Part shown: positions 1-8,248 of the stretch, one piece after another
How positions within the stretch are numbered: position 1 is the stretch's first letter
Layout: every line of letters begins with the position of its first letter
Assembly (NCBI RefSeq): GCF_947502895.1
Contig: NZ_CANNBM010000006.1
Span: forward strand, 84,121-148,120
Length of the DNA stretch: 64,000 nucleotides
Direction of reading: 5' to 3'
Source: an uncultured Sulfitobacter sp.
Lineage (GTDB): Bacteria; Pseudomonadota; Alphaproteobacteria; Rhodobacterales; Rhodobacteraceae
Position numbers and translations under genes: made by a program
Notes under the pieces: generated by a model
Database searches by the model: none
What the model was told of the DNA's origin: nothing
Seen by the model: only the letters and a program-made list of their open reading frames with translations

Positions 1-2
1 CG

Positions 3-22
3 CCGCATTTCAGAAAATGCGG
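3..22. other. Short perfect hairpin at window edge
   Basis: An 8-bp stem (CCGCATTT / AAATGCGG) closes a 4-base loop. No U-rich tract follows on the plus strand. It could be the terminator of a gene lying before the window or part of the leader of the ChaN-like gene at 67. The sequence does not decide. Confidence 0.35.
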
Positions 23-66
23 AAATCCCTTGAAATGCAATCGCAGGAAGTGTTTCATTTTCTCAC

Positions 67-873
67 ATGATACCAGTACCCTCCAATGTAGTGAGTGCAG
101 GCGCGGCCCTATGGGTCGCGCTTTTTGCGTCAGGAGCGGCGGCTGAGATACCGCAGGCCGCGTTTGACGCGCAGATCGTTGTTTTGGGAGAGCAGCACGA
201 CAACCCTGATCACCATGCGCGTCAGGCGGCGTGGGTGGCCGCACTTGAGCCTAAGGCGTTGGTGTTCGAGATGCTGACAGAACGGCAGGCGGTGGCGGCA
301 AATGGCCCTTGGGAAACGCAGGATGGACTGGATGCCGCGACAGGGTGGAGCGAGACATCGTGGCCGGCGTTCGCGATGTACTTTCCCATATTTGACGCAG
401 CGCGTGATGCGGTGATCTATGGCGCTGGCGTGCCGCGCCCTGCGTTGCGGGCGCAGTTGGAGACGCCGCTTGCCACGCATCCGCTGGCTGCCAAATTCGG
501 GCTGGACCAGCCCGCGGACCCTGAGGAGCAATTGGCGCGGGAGGAGTTGCAAGCACAAGCACATTGCGACGCCTTGCCCGAAGAGATGTTGCCGGTGATG
601 GTGAATGCGCAGCGTATCCGTGATGCGGCCTTGGCAGACGCGGCCCTGCGTGCATTGGACCATACAGGCGGGCCCGTGGTTGTGATCACTGGTAACGGAC
701 ATGCGCGGGCCGATTGGGGCATGCCTGCGCTTTTGGCCCATGCCGCGCCTGATGTGCCTGTCTTTGCGCTGGCGCAGGGCGAAGACGGTGGCGCGGTGGG
801 GGGTGCGTTCTCGCTTACGTTGGATGCGCCCGCGCCTGTGCGCGGCGATCCTTGTGCGGCCTTTACCCAGTAG
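67..873 (+). CDS. ChaN family (DUF399) haem-binding-type protein
   Basis: A 268-residue protein with an N-terminal hydrophobic segment ending in Ala-rich residues (about 10-27), read as a Sec signal peptide. Directly after it comes the family signature VVLGEQHDNPDHH (about 37-50), and near the C-terminus ITGNGHARADWG. Both are characteristic of the ChaN/DUF399 fold, whose Campylobacter member binds haem cofacially. The product is probably periplasmic or outer-membrane associated. I see no clear lipobox Cys. It precedes coaBC by 65 bases in the same direction and could be cotranscribed. The family call is firm; the haem role is inferred from the family only. Confidence 0.8.
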   Translation: MIPVPSNVVSAGAALWVALFASGAAAEIPQAAFDAQIVVLGEQHDNPDHHARQAAWVAALEPKALVFEMLTERQAVAANGPWETQDGLDAATGWSETSWPAFAMYFPIFDAARDAVIYGAGVPRPALRAQLETPLATHPLAAKFGLDQPADPEEQLAREELQAQAHCDALPEEMLPVMVNAQRIRDAALADAALRALDHTGGPVVVITGNGHARADWGMPALLAHAAPDVPVFALAQGEDGGAVGGAFSLTLDAPAPVRGDPCAAFTQ

Positions 874-938
874 GGTCTGGCGCTGGGCAGACCTGCCGCC
901 TATGTTGAGGGCCGAAGTGGCGGACCAAGGGGCGCAAT

Positions 939-2135
939 ATGCTAGGTGGCAAACATATCCTGCTGATTATCGGTGGTGGCATTGCGGCGTTTAAATCGCT
1001 GGACCTGATGCGCCGCCTGCGCGAGCGCGGCGCGGTAGTGACCCCTGTTTTGACCCGCGCGGGTGAGGAATTTGTCACCCCTTTGTCTGTCTCGGCGCTG
1101 GCGGGGCGCAAGGTGCACCGCGATCTGTTTGATCTGGATGACGAGGCAGAGATGGGTCATATTCAGCTGAGCCGTGTGGCCGATTTGGTGGTTGTCGCCC
1201 CTGCCACCGCTGATCTGATGGCCAAGATGGCGGGCGGGTTGGCCAATGATCTCGCCTCGACCCTGCTGTTGGCCACGGATACGCCCGTGATGATCGTGCC
1301 TGCGATGAATGTGCGTATGTGGGAACATGCCGCGACCCAGCGCAATCTGGCAACGCTGCGCAGTGACGGTATCGCGGTGGTTGGCCCGAACAATGGCGAT
1401 ATGGCCTGCGGCGAGCATGGTCCGGGCCGAATGGCGGAGCCGCTGGAGATTGTCGCCGCCGTCGAGGCCGCCCTGACCGACGGGCCGTTGAAAGGCCGCC
1501 GTATCCTTGTCACCTCTGGCCCTACACATGAGCCGATTGACCCTGTACGCTATATCGCCAACCGGTCGTCAGGGGCGCAAGGCACGGCGCTGGCGCGTGC
1601 GTTGACGGCATTGGGTGCGCATGTGGTATTTGTAACGGGGCCAGCCGATGTCGCGCCCCCTGACGGTGTCGAAGTTATTGCCGTGCAGACAGCGCAGCAG
1701 ATGAAGGCAGCGGTAGAGGCGGCCTTGCCCGCAGATGCAGCGGTGTTTGCGGCGGCTGTTGCCGACTGGCGCGTCAGTTCTGCCTCTGACCGCAAATTGA
1801 AAAAGACCAAGGACGGGTTGCCCGTGCTGGAGTTTGCCGAAAATCCAGACATTCTGCGCGGGGTCAGTGCAATGGCCGAGGGACGGCCTGCACTGGTTGT
1901 GGGATTCGCCGCCGAGACAAATGATGTGATCGAGAACGCCACGGCCAAGCGGCTGCGAAAGGGCTGCGACTGGATCGTGGCCAACGATGTTTCACCCGAA
2001 ACGGGGATCATGGGAGGCATCGAGAACGCGGTGACGCTGATCAGTGATGCGGGGGCCGAAGAATGGCCGCGCATGTCCAAAGACGCTGTGGCGCAGCAGC
2101 TGGCCGCACGGATCGCGGATGCGATCACCACATGA
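939..2135 (+). CDS. coaBC: Bifunctional phosphopantothenoylcysteine decarboxylase / phosphopantothenate-cysteine ligase
   Basis: This 398-residue enzyme makes two consecutive steps of coenzyme A synthesis: it ligates cysteine to 4'-phosphopantothenate, then decarboxylates the product to 4'-phosphopantetheine. The N-terminal CoaC flavoprotein domain starts LLIIGGGIAAFKSLDL and carries the active-site region PAMNVRMWEH (about 125-135). The CoaB domain begins near residue 185 with ILVTSGPTHEPIDPVR, and the lysines of RKLKKTKDG (about 288) match the CTP-dependent ligase. Length is normal. Its stop overlaps the dut start by 4 bases (ATGA), so the two are translationally coupled, as is common in proteobacteria. 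Confidence 0.96.
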   Translation: MLGGKHILLIIGGGIAAFKSLDLMRRLRERGAVVTPVLTRAGEEFVTPLSVSALAGRKVHRDLFDLDDEAEMGHIQLSRVADLVVVAPATADLMAKMAGGLANDLASTLLLATDTPVMIVPAMNVRMWEHAATQRNLATLRSDGIAVVGPNNGDMACGEHGPGRMAEPLEIVAAVEAALTDGPLKGRRILVTSGPTHEPIDPVRYIANRSSGAQGTALARALTALGAHVVFVTGPADVAPPDGVEVIAVQTAQQMKAAVEAALPADAAVFAAAVADWRVSSASDRKLKKTKDGLPVLEFAENPDILRGVSAMAEGRPALVVGFAAETNDVIENATAKRLRKGCDWIVANDVSPETGIMGGIENAVTLISDAGAEEWPRMSKDAVAQQLAARIADAITT

Positions 2136-2593
2136 GCGGCGTTGACATTCGGATGATGTGGGAGGCGGAGGCCGATAGCACGCTGGGCCTGCCGCGATAC
2201 GAGACAGCGGGCGCAGCGGGGGCTGATCTGCGGGCGAATTTCGCTGACCGTGTGGCCGTGACCTTGGCGGTGGGCGCGCGTGCGTTGATCCCGACGGGTC
2301 TGCGGCTCGCCATTCCCGAAGGATTCGAGGTGCAGATCAGGCCGCGTTCGGGGCTGGCGCTTAAACACGGGATAACGCTGCCCAACAGTCCCGGCACGAT
2401 TGATGCGGACTATCGCGGCCCGCTGGGCGTGATTGTGATGAATGCTGGCGGTGCGCCTTTTGTGATCGAGCACGGGATGCGGATCGCGCAAATGGTGGTC
2501 GCGCCCGTTGTGCAAGCTAGGTTCCACAGCGTGGACGCATTGGAAAGCACGGCGCGCGGCGCTGGCGGCTTTGGCTCCACCGGAACGGAGTGA
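2132..2593 (+). CDS. dut: Deoxyuridine 5'-triphosphate nucleotidohydrolase (dUTPase)
   Basis: The enzyme hydrolyses dUTP to dUMP and pyrophosphate, keeping uracil out of DNA and supplying dUMP for dTMP. The trimeric dUTPase motifs appear in order: GAAGADLRA (motif 1), RPRSGLALKHG (motif 2), NSPGTIDADYRG (motif 3, with the catalytic Asp), RIAQMVVAP (motif 4) and the C-terminal P-loop-like GGFGSTG (motif 5). At 153 residues the length is standard. I chose the ATG at 2132 because it overlaps the coaBC stop and gives a normal N-terminus; the frame continues upstream of it but would extend the protein into coaBC. Confidence 0.96.
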   Translation: MSGVDIRMMWEAEADSTLGLPRYETAGAAGADLRANFADRVAVTLAVGARALIPTGLRLAIPEGFEVQIRPRSGLALKHGITLPNSPGTIDADYRGPLGVIVMNAGGAPFVIEHGMRIAQMVVAPVVQARFHSVDALESTARGAGGFGSTGTE

Positions 2594-2597
2594 ATTT

Positions 2598-3650
2598 GTG
2601 CTTGTTGTAATTCTTGCAGGCCTCATATGGGGCCTAGGCGCTGTGATGCGCACGCCGCGTTCGGCGCGGTGGACCATGATCGGCCTTCTGCTGGTGTTGG
2701 CGATTGGTGTGCAGTTGGTTCTGGTTGACGGCCATCCGTTGCGGCAGGCGACGGGGGGCAGTGCCGCGCTCTGGCTGATTGTGGCGGGTGTGGGCGCCGT
2801 GATTGCAGCCTATTCACGTGTCATTGGTCGGCTGCGTGCACAGACAGGCGTTGACGATGAAAAACCGGCCCAAGCGCCAGCACGCCAAGGCAAATTTTCG
2901 GACGTTGAGCTGAACCGCTATGCGCGCCATATCGCGCTGCGCGAAGTGGGTGGTGCGGGGCAGAAAGCGTTGCGGGATGCCAAGGTACTGGTGATCGGCG
3001 CGGGCGGGCTGGGCGCGCCTGTGCTTCAATATCTGGCTGCAACAGGCGTTGGCACCATTGGTGTGATCGACGATGATGTGGTCGAGAACACAAACCTTCA
3101 ACGGCAGATCATTCATAAAGACGCCTCAATCGGGATGCCCAAGGTGTTCTCGGCCCAGATGGAGATGAGCGCGCAAAACCCGTTTGTTCAGGTGCGTCCC
3201 TATAACCGTCGGCTGGACGATAGCATCGCGCCCGAATTGATTGCGGAATATGATCTGGTGCTGGACGGCACAGATAATTTTGACACGCGCTATCTGGTCA
3301 ATGCAACCTGTGTCGCGGCTGCTGTGCCGCTGGTGAGTGGCGCGTTGAGCCAGTGGGAAGGGCAGCTGAGTGTCTTTGACCCTGCGCATGGCGCGCCTTG
3401 CTATCAGTGTATTTTCCCTGCCGCCCCTGCACCCCATCTGGCGCCCAGTTGTGCCGAGGCGGGGGTTATTGGCCCCTTACCCGGTGTGGTGGGGGCGATG
3501 ATGGCAATGGAAGCGGTCAAGATCATCACCGGCGCAGGCACTGTGCTGCGCGGCCAGATGGTGATTTATGACGGTCTTTATGGTGAGAGCCGTAGCATCA
3601 AAGTAACCCCGCGCGCGGATTGCCCTGTTTGTGCTGCTGCGCGCCCCTGA
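2598..3650 (+). CDS. Membrane-anchored HesA/MoeB/ThiF family E1-like adenylyltransferase
   Basis: E1-like enzymes adenylate the C-terminus of a ubiquitin-like sulfur carrier (MoaD or ThiS) for molybdopterin or thiazole synthesis. From about residue 130 the protein has the nucleotide loop GAGGLGAPVLQYLA, then DDDVVENTNLQRQ, the Cys-containing PSCAEAGVIGPLPG, and two zinc-binding CxxC pairs (CYQC and CPVC near the end). No C-terminal rhodanese domain is present. The N-terminus differs from plain MoeB: two hydrophobic segments in the first 80 residues suggest a membrane anchor. The GTG start at 2598, four bases after dut, is my choice, giving 350 residues. MoeB versus ThiF cannot be decided from sequence alone. 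Confidence 0.85.
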   Translation: MLVVILAGLIWGLGAVMRTPRSARWTMIGLLLVLAIGVQLVLVDGHPLRQATGGSAALWLIVAGVGAVIAAYSRVIGRLRAQTGVDDEKPAQAPARQGKFSDVELNRYARHIALREVGGAGQKALRDAKVLVIGAGGLGAPVLQYLAATGVGTIGVIDDDVVENTNLQRQIIHKDASIGMPKVFSAQMEMSAQNPFVQVRPYNRRLDDSIAPELIAEYDLVLDGTDNFDTRYLVNATCVAAAVPLVSGALSQWEGQLSVFDPAHGAPCYQCIFPAAPAPHLAPSCAEAGVIGPLPGVVGAMMAMEAVKIITGAGTVLRGQMVIYDGLYGESRSIKVTPRADCPVCAAARP

Positions 3651-3704
3651 GAATTGTATCCCTGCCACCGCGCGCCTAGTCTGAAGCGCAAAGGAGAAGA
3701 CGCT

Positions 3705-5714
3705 ATGAACCCGCTGCTGCAAGACTGGAAGACCCCCTTTGGTATCGCGCCCTTTGACGCGATTACCGATGATGATTTTGCCCCCGCGCTGGAGGAGGCT
3801 TTGGCCGCGCATAAGGTCGAGATGGAGGCGATTGCCAACAATCCCGAGCCTGCGACCTTTGCCAATACTATCGAGGCGGCAGCGAAAACGGGACAGTGGC
3901 TGGATCAGGTCTTGGGCGTGTTCTTTACCGTGGCCGGGGCAGACAGCAACCCTGCGCGCGAGGCGTTGCAGCGCGATTTTTCGCCCATGCTGTCGGCGCA
4001 TTTTGCCGAGATATCATCAAACAAGGCGCTTTATGCGCGCTATGATGCAGTTTGGAACGCACGGGATACGCTGGACCTGACGCCCGAGCAAGAGCGCGTG
4101 CTGATGCTGGAGCATCGCGGGTTTGTGCGCGCAGGTGTGGCGCTGACAGGCGACGCCGAAGTGCGGATGAAAGAGATCAAAAGCCGTTTGGCTGTGCTGG
4201 GAACGCAGTTCACGCAAAACCTGCTGGCGGATGAGCGCAGCTGGTTCATGAAGCTGGACGAGGGCGATCTGGACGGATTGCCCGATTTTGTGATGGATGC
4301 GGCGCGCGCTGCAGGCGAGGAGAAAGAGGCAGGCGGCCCTGTTGTGACGCTGTCACGCTCGCTTATCACCCCATTCCTGCAATTCAGCCCGCGCCGTGAC
4401 CTGCGCGAGATTGCCTTCAAGGCGTGGGAAGCGCGGGGCGCAAACGGGGGCGAGACGGACAACCGTGCAATTGCTGCCGAAACGCTGGCGCTGCGCAAAG
4501 AGCGCGCCGCGCTGTTGGGCTATGACAGCTTTGCCGATTATAAGCTTGAGACTGAGATGGCCAAAGAGCCAGCCGCCGTGCGCGACCTGCTGATGCAGGT
4601 GTGGGAGCCTGCAAAGGCGCAAGCCAATGCGGATGCAGAAGTGCTGACAAAAATGATGCACGCCGATGGTGTGAACGGTGATCTGGCCCCGTGGGACTGG
4701 CGCTATTACGCGGAAAAGCGTCGCGCGGTTGAGCATGATCTGGATGAGGCCGCGCTAAAGCCGTATTTCCAGTTGGACCGTATGATCGAGGCGTCATTCT
4801 CTTGCGCGACACGCCTGTTCGGGCTGGAGTTCAAACCGCTGGACGTGCCGCTGTACCATCCCGATTGCCGCGCATGGGAAGTGACGCGGGACGGCCAGCA
4901 TGTGGCGGTGTTTATCGGTGATTATTTCGCGCGGGGGTCCAAACGCTCGGGCGCGTGGTGTTCGGCCATGCGGGGGCAGGCAAAATTCCCCAAGGTGCAA
5001 TCGCCTGTGGTGATAAATGTGTGCAATTTCGCCAAGGGTGATCCGGCGCTGCTGTCATATGATGATGCACGCACCTTGTTTCATGAGTTTGGCCATGCGC
5101 TGCACCAGATGCTGTCGGATGTGACCTATGAGAGTATTTCGGGCACCTCTGTGGCGCGCGATTTTGTCGAGCTGCCAAGCCAGCTGTACGAACATTGGCT
5201 GGACGTGCCGGAGGTATTGGGAGAGTTTGCGACCCACGCCACCACAGGCGAGCCGATGCCGCGCGAGATGCTGGACAAAGTGCTGGGGGCCGCGACCTTT
5301 GATATGGGGTTTGCCACGGTGGAATATGTCGCCTCGGCGCTGGTAGATCTGGCGTTTCACGAGGGCACGCCGCCAGCGGATGTGATGGCAAAACAGGCCG
5401 AGGTTTTGGAAAGCATCGGGATGCCGCAGGCGATCACCATGCGCCACGCCACGCCGCAGTTCGCCCATGTCTTTGCGGGTGACGGATATTCCAGCGGCTA
5501 CTACAGCTATATGTGGTCCGAGGTGATGGACGCAGACGCGTTTGAAGCCTTTGAGGAGGCAGGCGGCGCGTTTGACCCCGAGCGTGCGCGCGCGTTGGAG
5601 GAGAACATCCTGTCTACGGGCGGCAGCCGCGATGCAGCAGAGCTGTACATCGCCTTTCGCGGGCGTTTGCCCGGAGTTGAGGCGTTGCTTAAGGGGCGCG
5701 GCCTAGTAGCCTAA
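3705..5714 (+). CDS. M3 family oligopeptidase (oligopeptidase A / Dcp type)
   Basis: A 669-residue cytosolic zinc metallopeptidase of the thimet family, which cleaves oligopeptides including degraded signal peptides. The zinc motif FHEFGHALHQM lies near residue 460, with the downstream Glu-containing region DFVELPSQLYEHW typical of family M3. The C-terminal YSSGYYSYMWSEVMDAD is the usual substrate-binding stretch with conserved Tyr. The ATG at 3705 sits behind a strong ribosome site (AAGGAGAAG), and I prefer it to an upstream in-frame ATG at 3654. The 3' end overlaps the convergent ghrA gene by 12 bases. Confidence 0.94.
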   Translation: MNPLLQDWKTPFGIAPFDAITDDDFAPALEEALAAHKVEMEAIANNPEPATFANTIEAAAKTGQWLDQVLGVFFTVAGADSNPAREALQRDFSPMLSAHFAEISSNKALYARYDAVWNARDTLDLTPEQERVLMLEHRGFVRAGVALTGDAEVRMKEIKSRLAVLGTQFTQNLLADERSWFMKLDEGDLDGLPDFVMDAARAAGEEKEAGGPVVTLSRSLITPFLQFSPRRDLREIAFKAWEARGANGGETDNRAIAAETLALRKERAALLGYDSFADYKLETEMAKEPAAVRDLLMQVWEPAKAQANADAEVLTKMMHADGVNGDLAPWDWRYYAEKRRAVEHDLDEAALKPYFQLDRMIEASFSCATRLFGLEFKPLDVPLYHPDCRAWEVTRDGQHVAVFIGDYFARGSKRSGAWCSAMRGQAKFPKVQSPVVINVCNFAKGDPALLSYDDARTLFHEFGHALHQMLSDVTYESISGTSVARDFVELPSQLYEHWLDVPEVLGEFATHATTGEPMPREMLDKVLGAATFDMGFATVEYVASALVDLAFHEGTPPADVMAKQAEVLESIGMPQAITMRHATPQFAHVFAGDGYSSGYYSYMWSEVMDADAFEAFEEAGGAFDPERARALEENILSTGGSRDAAELYIAFRGRLPGVEALLKGRGLVA

Positions 5715-6632
5715 TTCGCGGTCTACCAGATTGATGAACGGCTCGCCCGCCTCACCGCGGCGGATGTTTTCCGCTATCGTTTCGCTTGCGGTTTTGGCGC
5801 GGGTCTCTGCGGCGATATGGGGGGTGACGGTCACGGAGGGGTGCGCCCAATAGGGATCATCCTTGGGCAGCGGCTCGGTCCGGAAGACATCCAGCGTGGC
5901 GTGGGCAATCTGGCCGCGGTCGAGTGCCGCGAGAAGGGCGGCATCGTCGATCAGCGGGCCACGGCCAGGGTTGATGAGGAACGCGCCGCGGGGCATCTGG
6001 GCCAGCGTTTGCGCGTTAATAAGATTGGTTGTGGCGGCGGTGTCGGGCAGCAGGGTGACGGCGATTTCCGCCTGTGCCAGCGCACGGCGCAGCCCGTTCT
6101 CACCATGCAGGCAAGTGACACCCGCTACTTCTTTGGGGCTGCGAGACCAGCCTGTGACGGAAAAGCCGAGTTTGAGCAGCATTTGTGAGCAAGCTGTGCC
6201 AAGCGCGCCGAGGCCGAGGATCACGACAGTGCGCTCGGCCGCGAGGGGGGGCGTGTGGGGCTTCCAAACATGATTGGGGTTCACGATATGGCGGTCCATA
6301 CCGAGGTGATAACGCATCACATGCCCTGTGACCCATTCCACCATGCCCGTTGTCAAACCCGGGTCGACCATACGGGCAAGCGGGATTTTCAGCGTCTTAT
6401 TACCTGTGATCTGCTCGACCCCTGCCCAGAGGTTCAGCACGGCCTTGGCACGGGAGTAGGGGGTGAAATTCTGTAGGTCGCTGTTGGGAGCATAGACGAT
6501 ATAATCAACATCAGCGGGCGCGATATCCTGCGCCAGATTGGCGGGAATACCTGCGCGGATCAGGGCATCGCGCAGGGGCTTTTCGTAGATGTCCCAGCGC
6601 GATGGATGGGCGGCAAAAAGGACGTTGATCAT
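5703..6632 (-). CDS. ghrA: Glyoxylate/hydroxypyruvate reductase A type D-2-hydroxyacid dehydrogenase
   Basis: The enzyme reduces glyoxylate to glycolate and hydroxypyruvate to glycerate with NAD(P)H. At 309 residues it has the GhrA length. The Rossmann motif GLGALGTACSQMLLKLG lies near 145-160, then the SRSPKE segment that suits NADPH, the catalytic Arg in NPGRGPLID (about 230), the Glu in TEPLP and the His in VTPHIAAET (about 280). The N-terminal YAPNSDLQ with LNLWAGVEQ matches GhrA rather than SerA. A VOC protein lies upstream, overlapping by 4 bases, so the two form an operon. Confidence 0.9.
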   Translation of the reverse strand: MINVLFAAHPSRWDIYEKPLRDALIRAGIPANLAQDIAPADVDYIVYAPNSDLQNFTPYSRAKAVLNLWAGVEQITGNKTLKIPLARMVDPGLTTGMVEWVTGHVMRYHLGMDRHIVNPNHVWKPHTPPLAAERTVVILGLGALGTACSQMLLKLGFSVTGWSRSPKEVAGVTCLHGENGLRRALAQAEIAVTLLPDTAATTNLINAQTLAQMPRGAFLINPGRGPLIDDAALLAALDRGQIAHATLDVFRTEPLPKDDPYWAHPSVTVTPHIAAETRAKTASETIAENIRRGEAGEPFINLVDRELGY

Positions 6633-7039
6633 GTCGCAAAGGCTCCTGCCATGTCGGCAAGGCCTTTGACCTCGACGGGATTGCCCGAAGGGTCGGTAAA
6701 GAACATCGTCGATTGCTCGCCCGGTTCGCCTTTGAAACGGGTCTGGGGGGCGAGGATGAAATCAACGCCTTGCGCTGTCAGGTGATCGGCCAGCGTGCGC
6801 CATTGGTCGAAGGGAAGCACGATGCCGAAGTGGGGCATAGGCACTTTGTGATCGCCGACCAGACCTGTCGCGGCCACGGCCATGGGTGTGCCCAGATGGC
6901 ATGACAACTGGTGGCCGAAAAAGTCGAAATCGACCCATGTGTCGGTGCTGCGCCCTTCGGTGCAGCCCAGTAGCCCGCCATAGAATGCGCGGGTTGCATC
7001 AAGGTCGGTTACGTTGAAGGCAAAGTGGAATATGGACAT
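6629..7039 (-). CDS. VOC family protein (glyoxalase/dioxygenase fold)
   Basis: A 136-residue single vicinal-oxygen-chelate domain. It begins IFHFAFNVTDLDATRAFY, the usual first beta-alpha of the fold with a metal-ligand His. The remaining ligands may be the His of MPHFGIVL and the Glu of NPVEVKG in the last strand. Substrate is unknown: VOC members include lyases, dioxygenases and resistance proteins. Its stop overlaps the start of ghrA, which hints at a shared role with 2-hydroxyacid or carbonyl metabolism, but that is inference from position only. Confidence 0.85.
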   Translation of the reverse strand: MSIFHFAFNVTDLDATRAFYGGLLGCTEGRSTDTWVDFDFFGHQLSCHLGTPMAVAATGLVGDHKVPMPHFGIVLPFDQWRTLADHLTAQGVDFILAPQTRFKGEPGEQSTMFFTDPSGNPVEVKGLADMAGAFAT

Positions 7040-7102
7040 GGGGCGCGGCCTTGGATCATGGAATATGCCTCAGGCATAGCGCAGGGTCGAGCGCAGTGCA
7101 AA

Positions 7103-7118
7103 GCCCCCCTAGCGGGGC
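7103..7118 (-). terminator. Possible weak terminator after rodA
   Basis: On the minus strand GCCCC, a six-base loop and GGGGC are followed by TTT. The rodA stop codon lies inside the hairpin. The stem is only 5 bp, so it is a weak candidate for the end of the mre operon. Confidence 0.4.
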
Positions 7119-8248
7119 CGATGCACATGGGCTGATTGGACAAGCCCGAACGCGAGCATGAGCACCAGCATCGCCGAGCCTCCGTAGCTGACCAGCGGCA
7201 GCGGGACGCCCACCACAGGGGCTAACCCCATGACCATCGACATGTTGACGGCAAAGAACAAAAAGAAGTTCAGCGCAATACCGAGGGTGAGCAGGGAGGC
7301 GAAGCGGTCTTTGTTGAGGATGGCCGAGACGACGCAGAAAATGATGATCAGCGCATAGAGTGCCAGCAGGGAGATACCGCCAATAAAGCCGAACTCTTCG
7401 GCCAGAGTGGTGAAGATGAAGTCGGTATGTTTTTCAGGCAGAAAGTTCAGCCGTGACTGGGTGCCTTGCATAAAGCCGCGCCCTGTCCAGCCGCCGGACC
7501 CCAGCGCAATTTTGGACTGGGTAATGTGATAGCCCGCGCCCAGCGGATCGGAGCTGGGGTCCAGAAAGGTATCAATGCGGCGGAACTGATAGTCTTTTAG
7601 CATTTGCCAACCCGTGCCGCGCGACTGGAACACGGCTGTGACAAGCCCGATTGCCGCTGCGATAACGGTGGCGAAATAGGCCCAATGCACCCCTGCCAAA
7701 AACATCAGGCCGCCCCCTGCGGCCATCAGCAGGATTGCTGTGCCAAGGTCGGGCTGGCGCAGCACCAGCGCGGTCGGCACGATGATAATGAGGACAGGCA
7801 GTAGCACCCAGAGCGGATGGGAGGTTTTCTTGGTTGGCAGCCAGTCGTAATAGGCTGCAAGGAACATCACGAGGGTGATCTTGGTCAGCTCGGAGGGTTG
7901 CAGGCGCACGAAGCCCAGATCAATCCACCGCTGCGCACCCATCCCGACAGAGCCGAAGAACTCAACCCCGATGAGGAGCATGACAGAAATGCCGTAGGCC
8001 AGCCCCGCAAGGTTGCGCCACATCCAGATGGGCACCATGCCGACTGCCACCATGAGGGCGAGCCCGAGGGCGAAACGCTCCATCTGCGGTGCGGCCCACG
8101 GGTTGTACCCACCGCCTGCGACGGAATAGAGCATGAGAAACCCCGTGCCAGCGACAGCGCAGAGCAGCAGCAGCAGGGGCCAGTTCAGAAACAGTATCTT
8201 GCGCAGACCGGTCGGGACCGATTTGACGGTATATTCAAGATAGCTCAT
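7109..8248 (-). CDS. rodA: Rod shape-determining protein RodA (SEDS peptidoglycan glycosyltransferase)
   Basis: A polytopic inner-membrane enzyme that polymerises lipid II into glycan strands for side-wall growth, working with PBP2. The 379-residue protein shows about ten hydrophobic segments and SEDS signatures: GSGGWTGRGFMQGTQSRL, LPEKHTDFIFTTLAEEFG with the catalytic-type Asp region, and VGVPLPLVSYGGSAM near the C-terminus. It is the last gene of the mreBCD-mrdA-rodA operon and overlaps mrdA by 4 bases, so synthesis of the two partner enzymes is coupled. Confidence 0.96.
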   Translation of the reverse strand: MSYLEYTVKSVPTGLRKILFLNWPLLLLLCAVAGTGFLMLYSVAGGGYNPWAAPQMERFALGLALMVAVGMVPIWMWRNLAGLAYGISVMLLIGVEFFGSVGMGAQRWIDLGFVRLQPSELTKITLVMFLAAYYDWLPTKKTSHPLWVLLPVLIIIVPTALVLRQPDLGTAILLMAAGGGLMFLAGVHWAYFATVIAAAIGLVTAVFQSRGTGWQMLKDYQFRRIDTFLDPSSDPLGAGYHITQSKIALGSGGWTGRGFMQGTQSRLNFLPEKHTDFIFTTLAEEFGFIGGISLLALYALIIIFCVVSAILNKDRFASLLTLGIALNFFLFFAVNMSMVMGLAPVVGVPLPLVSYGGSAMLVLMLAFGLVQSAHVHRPR

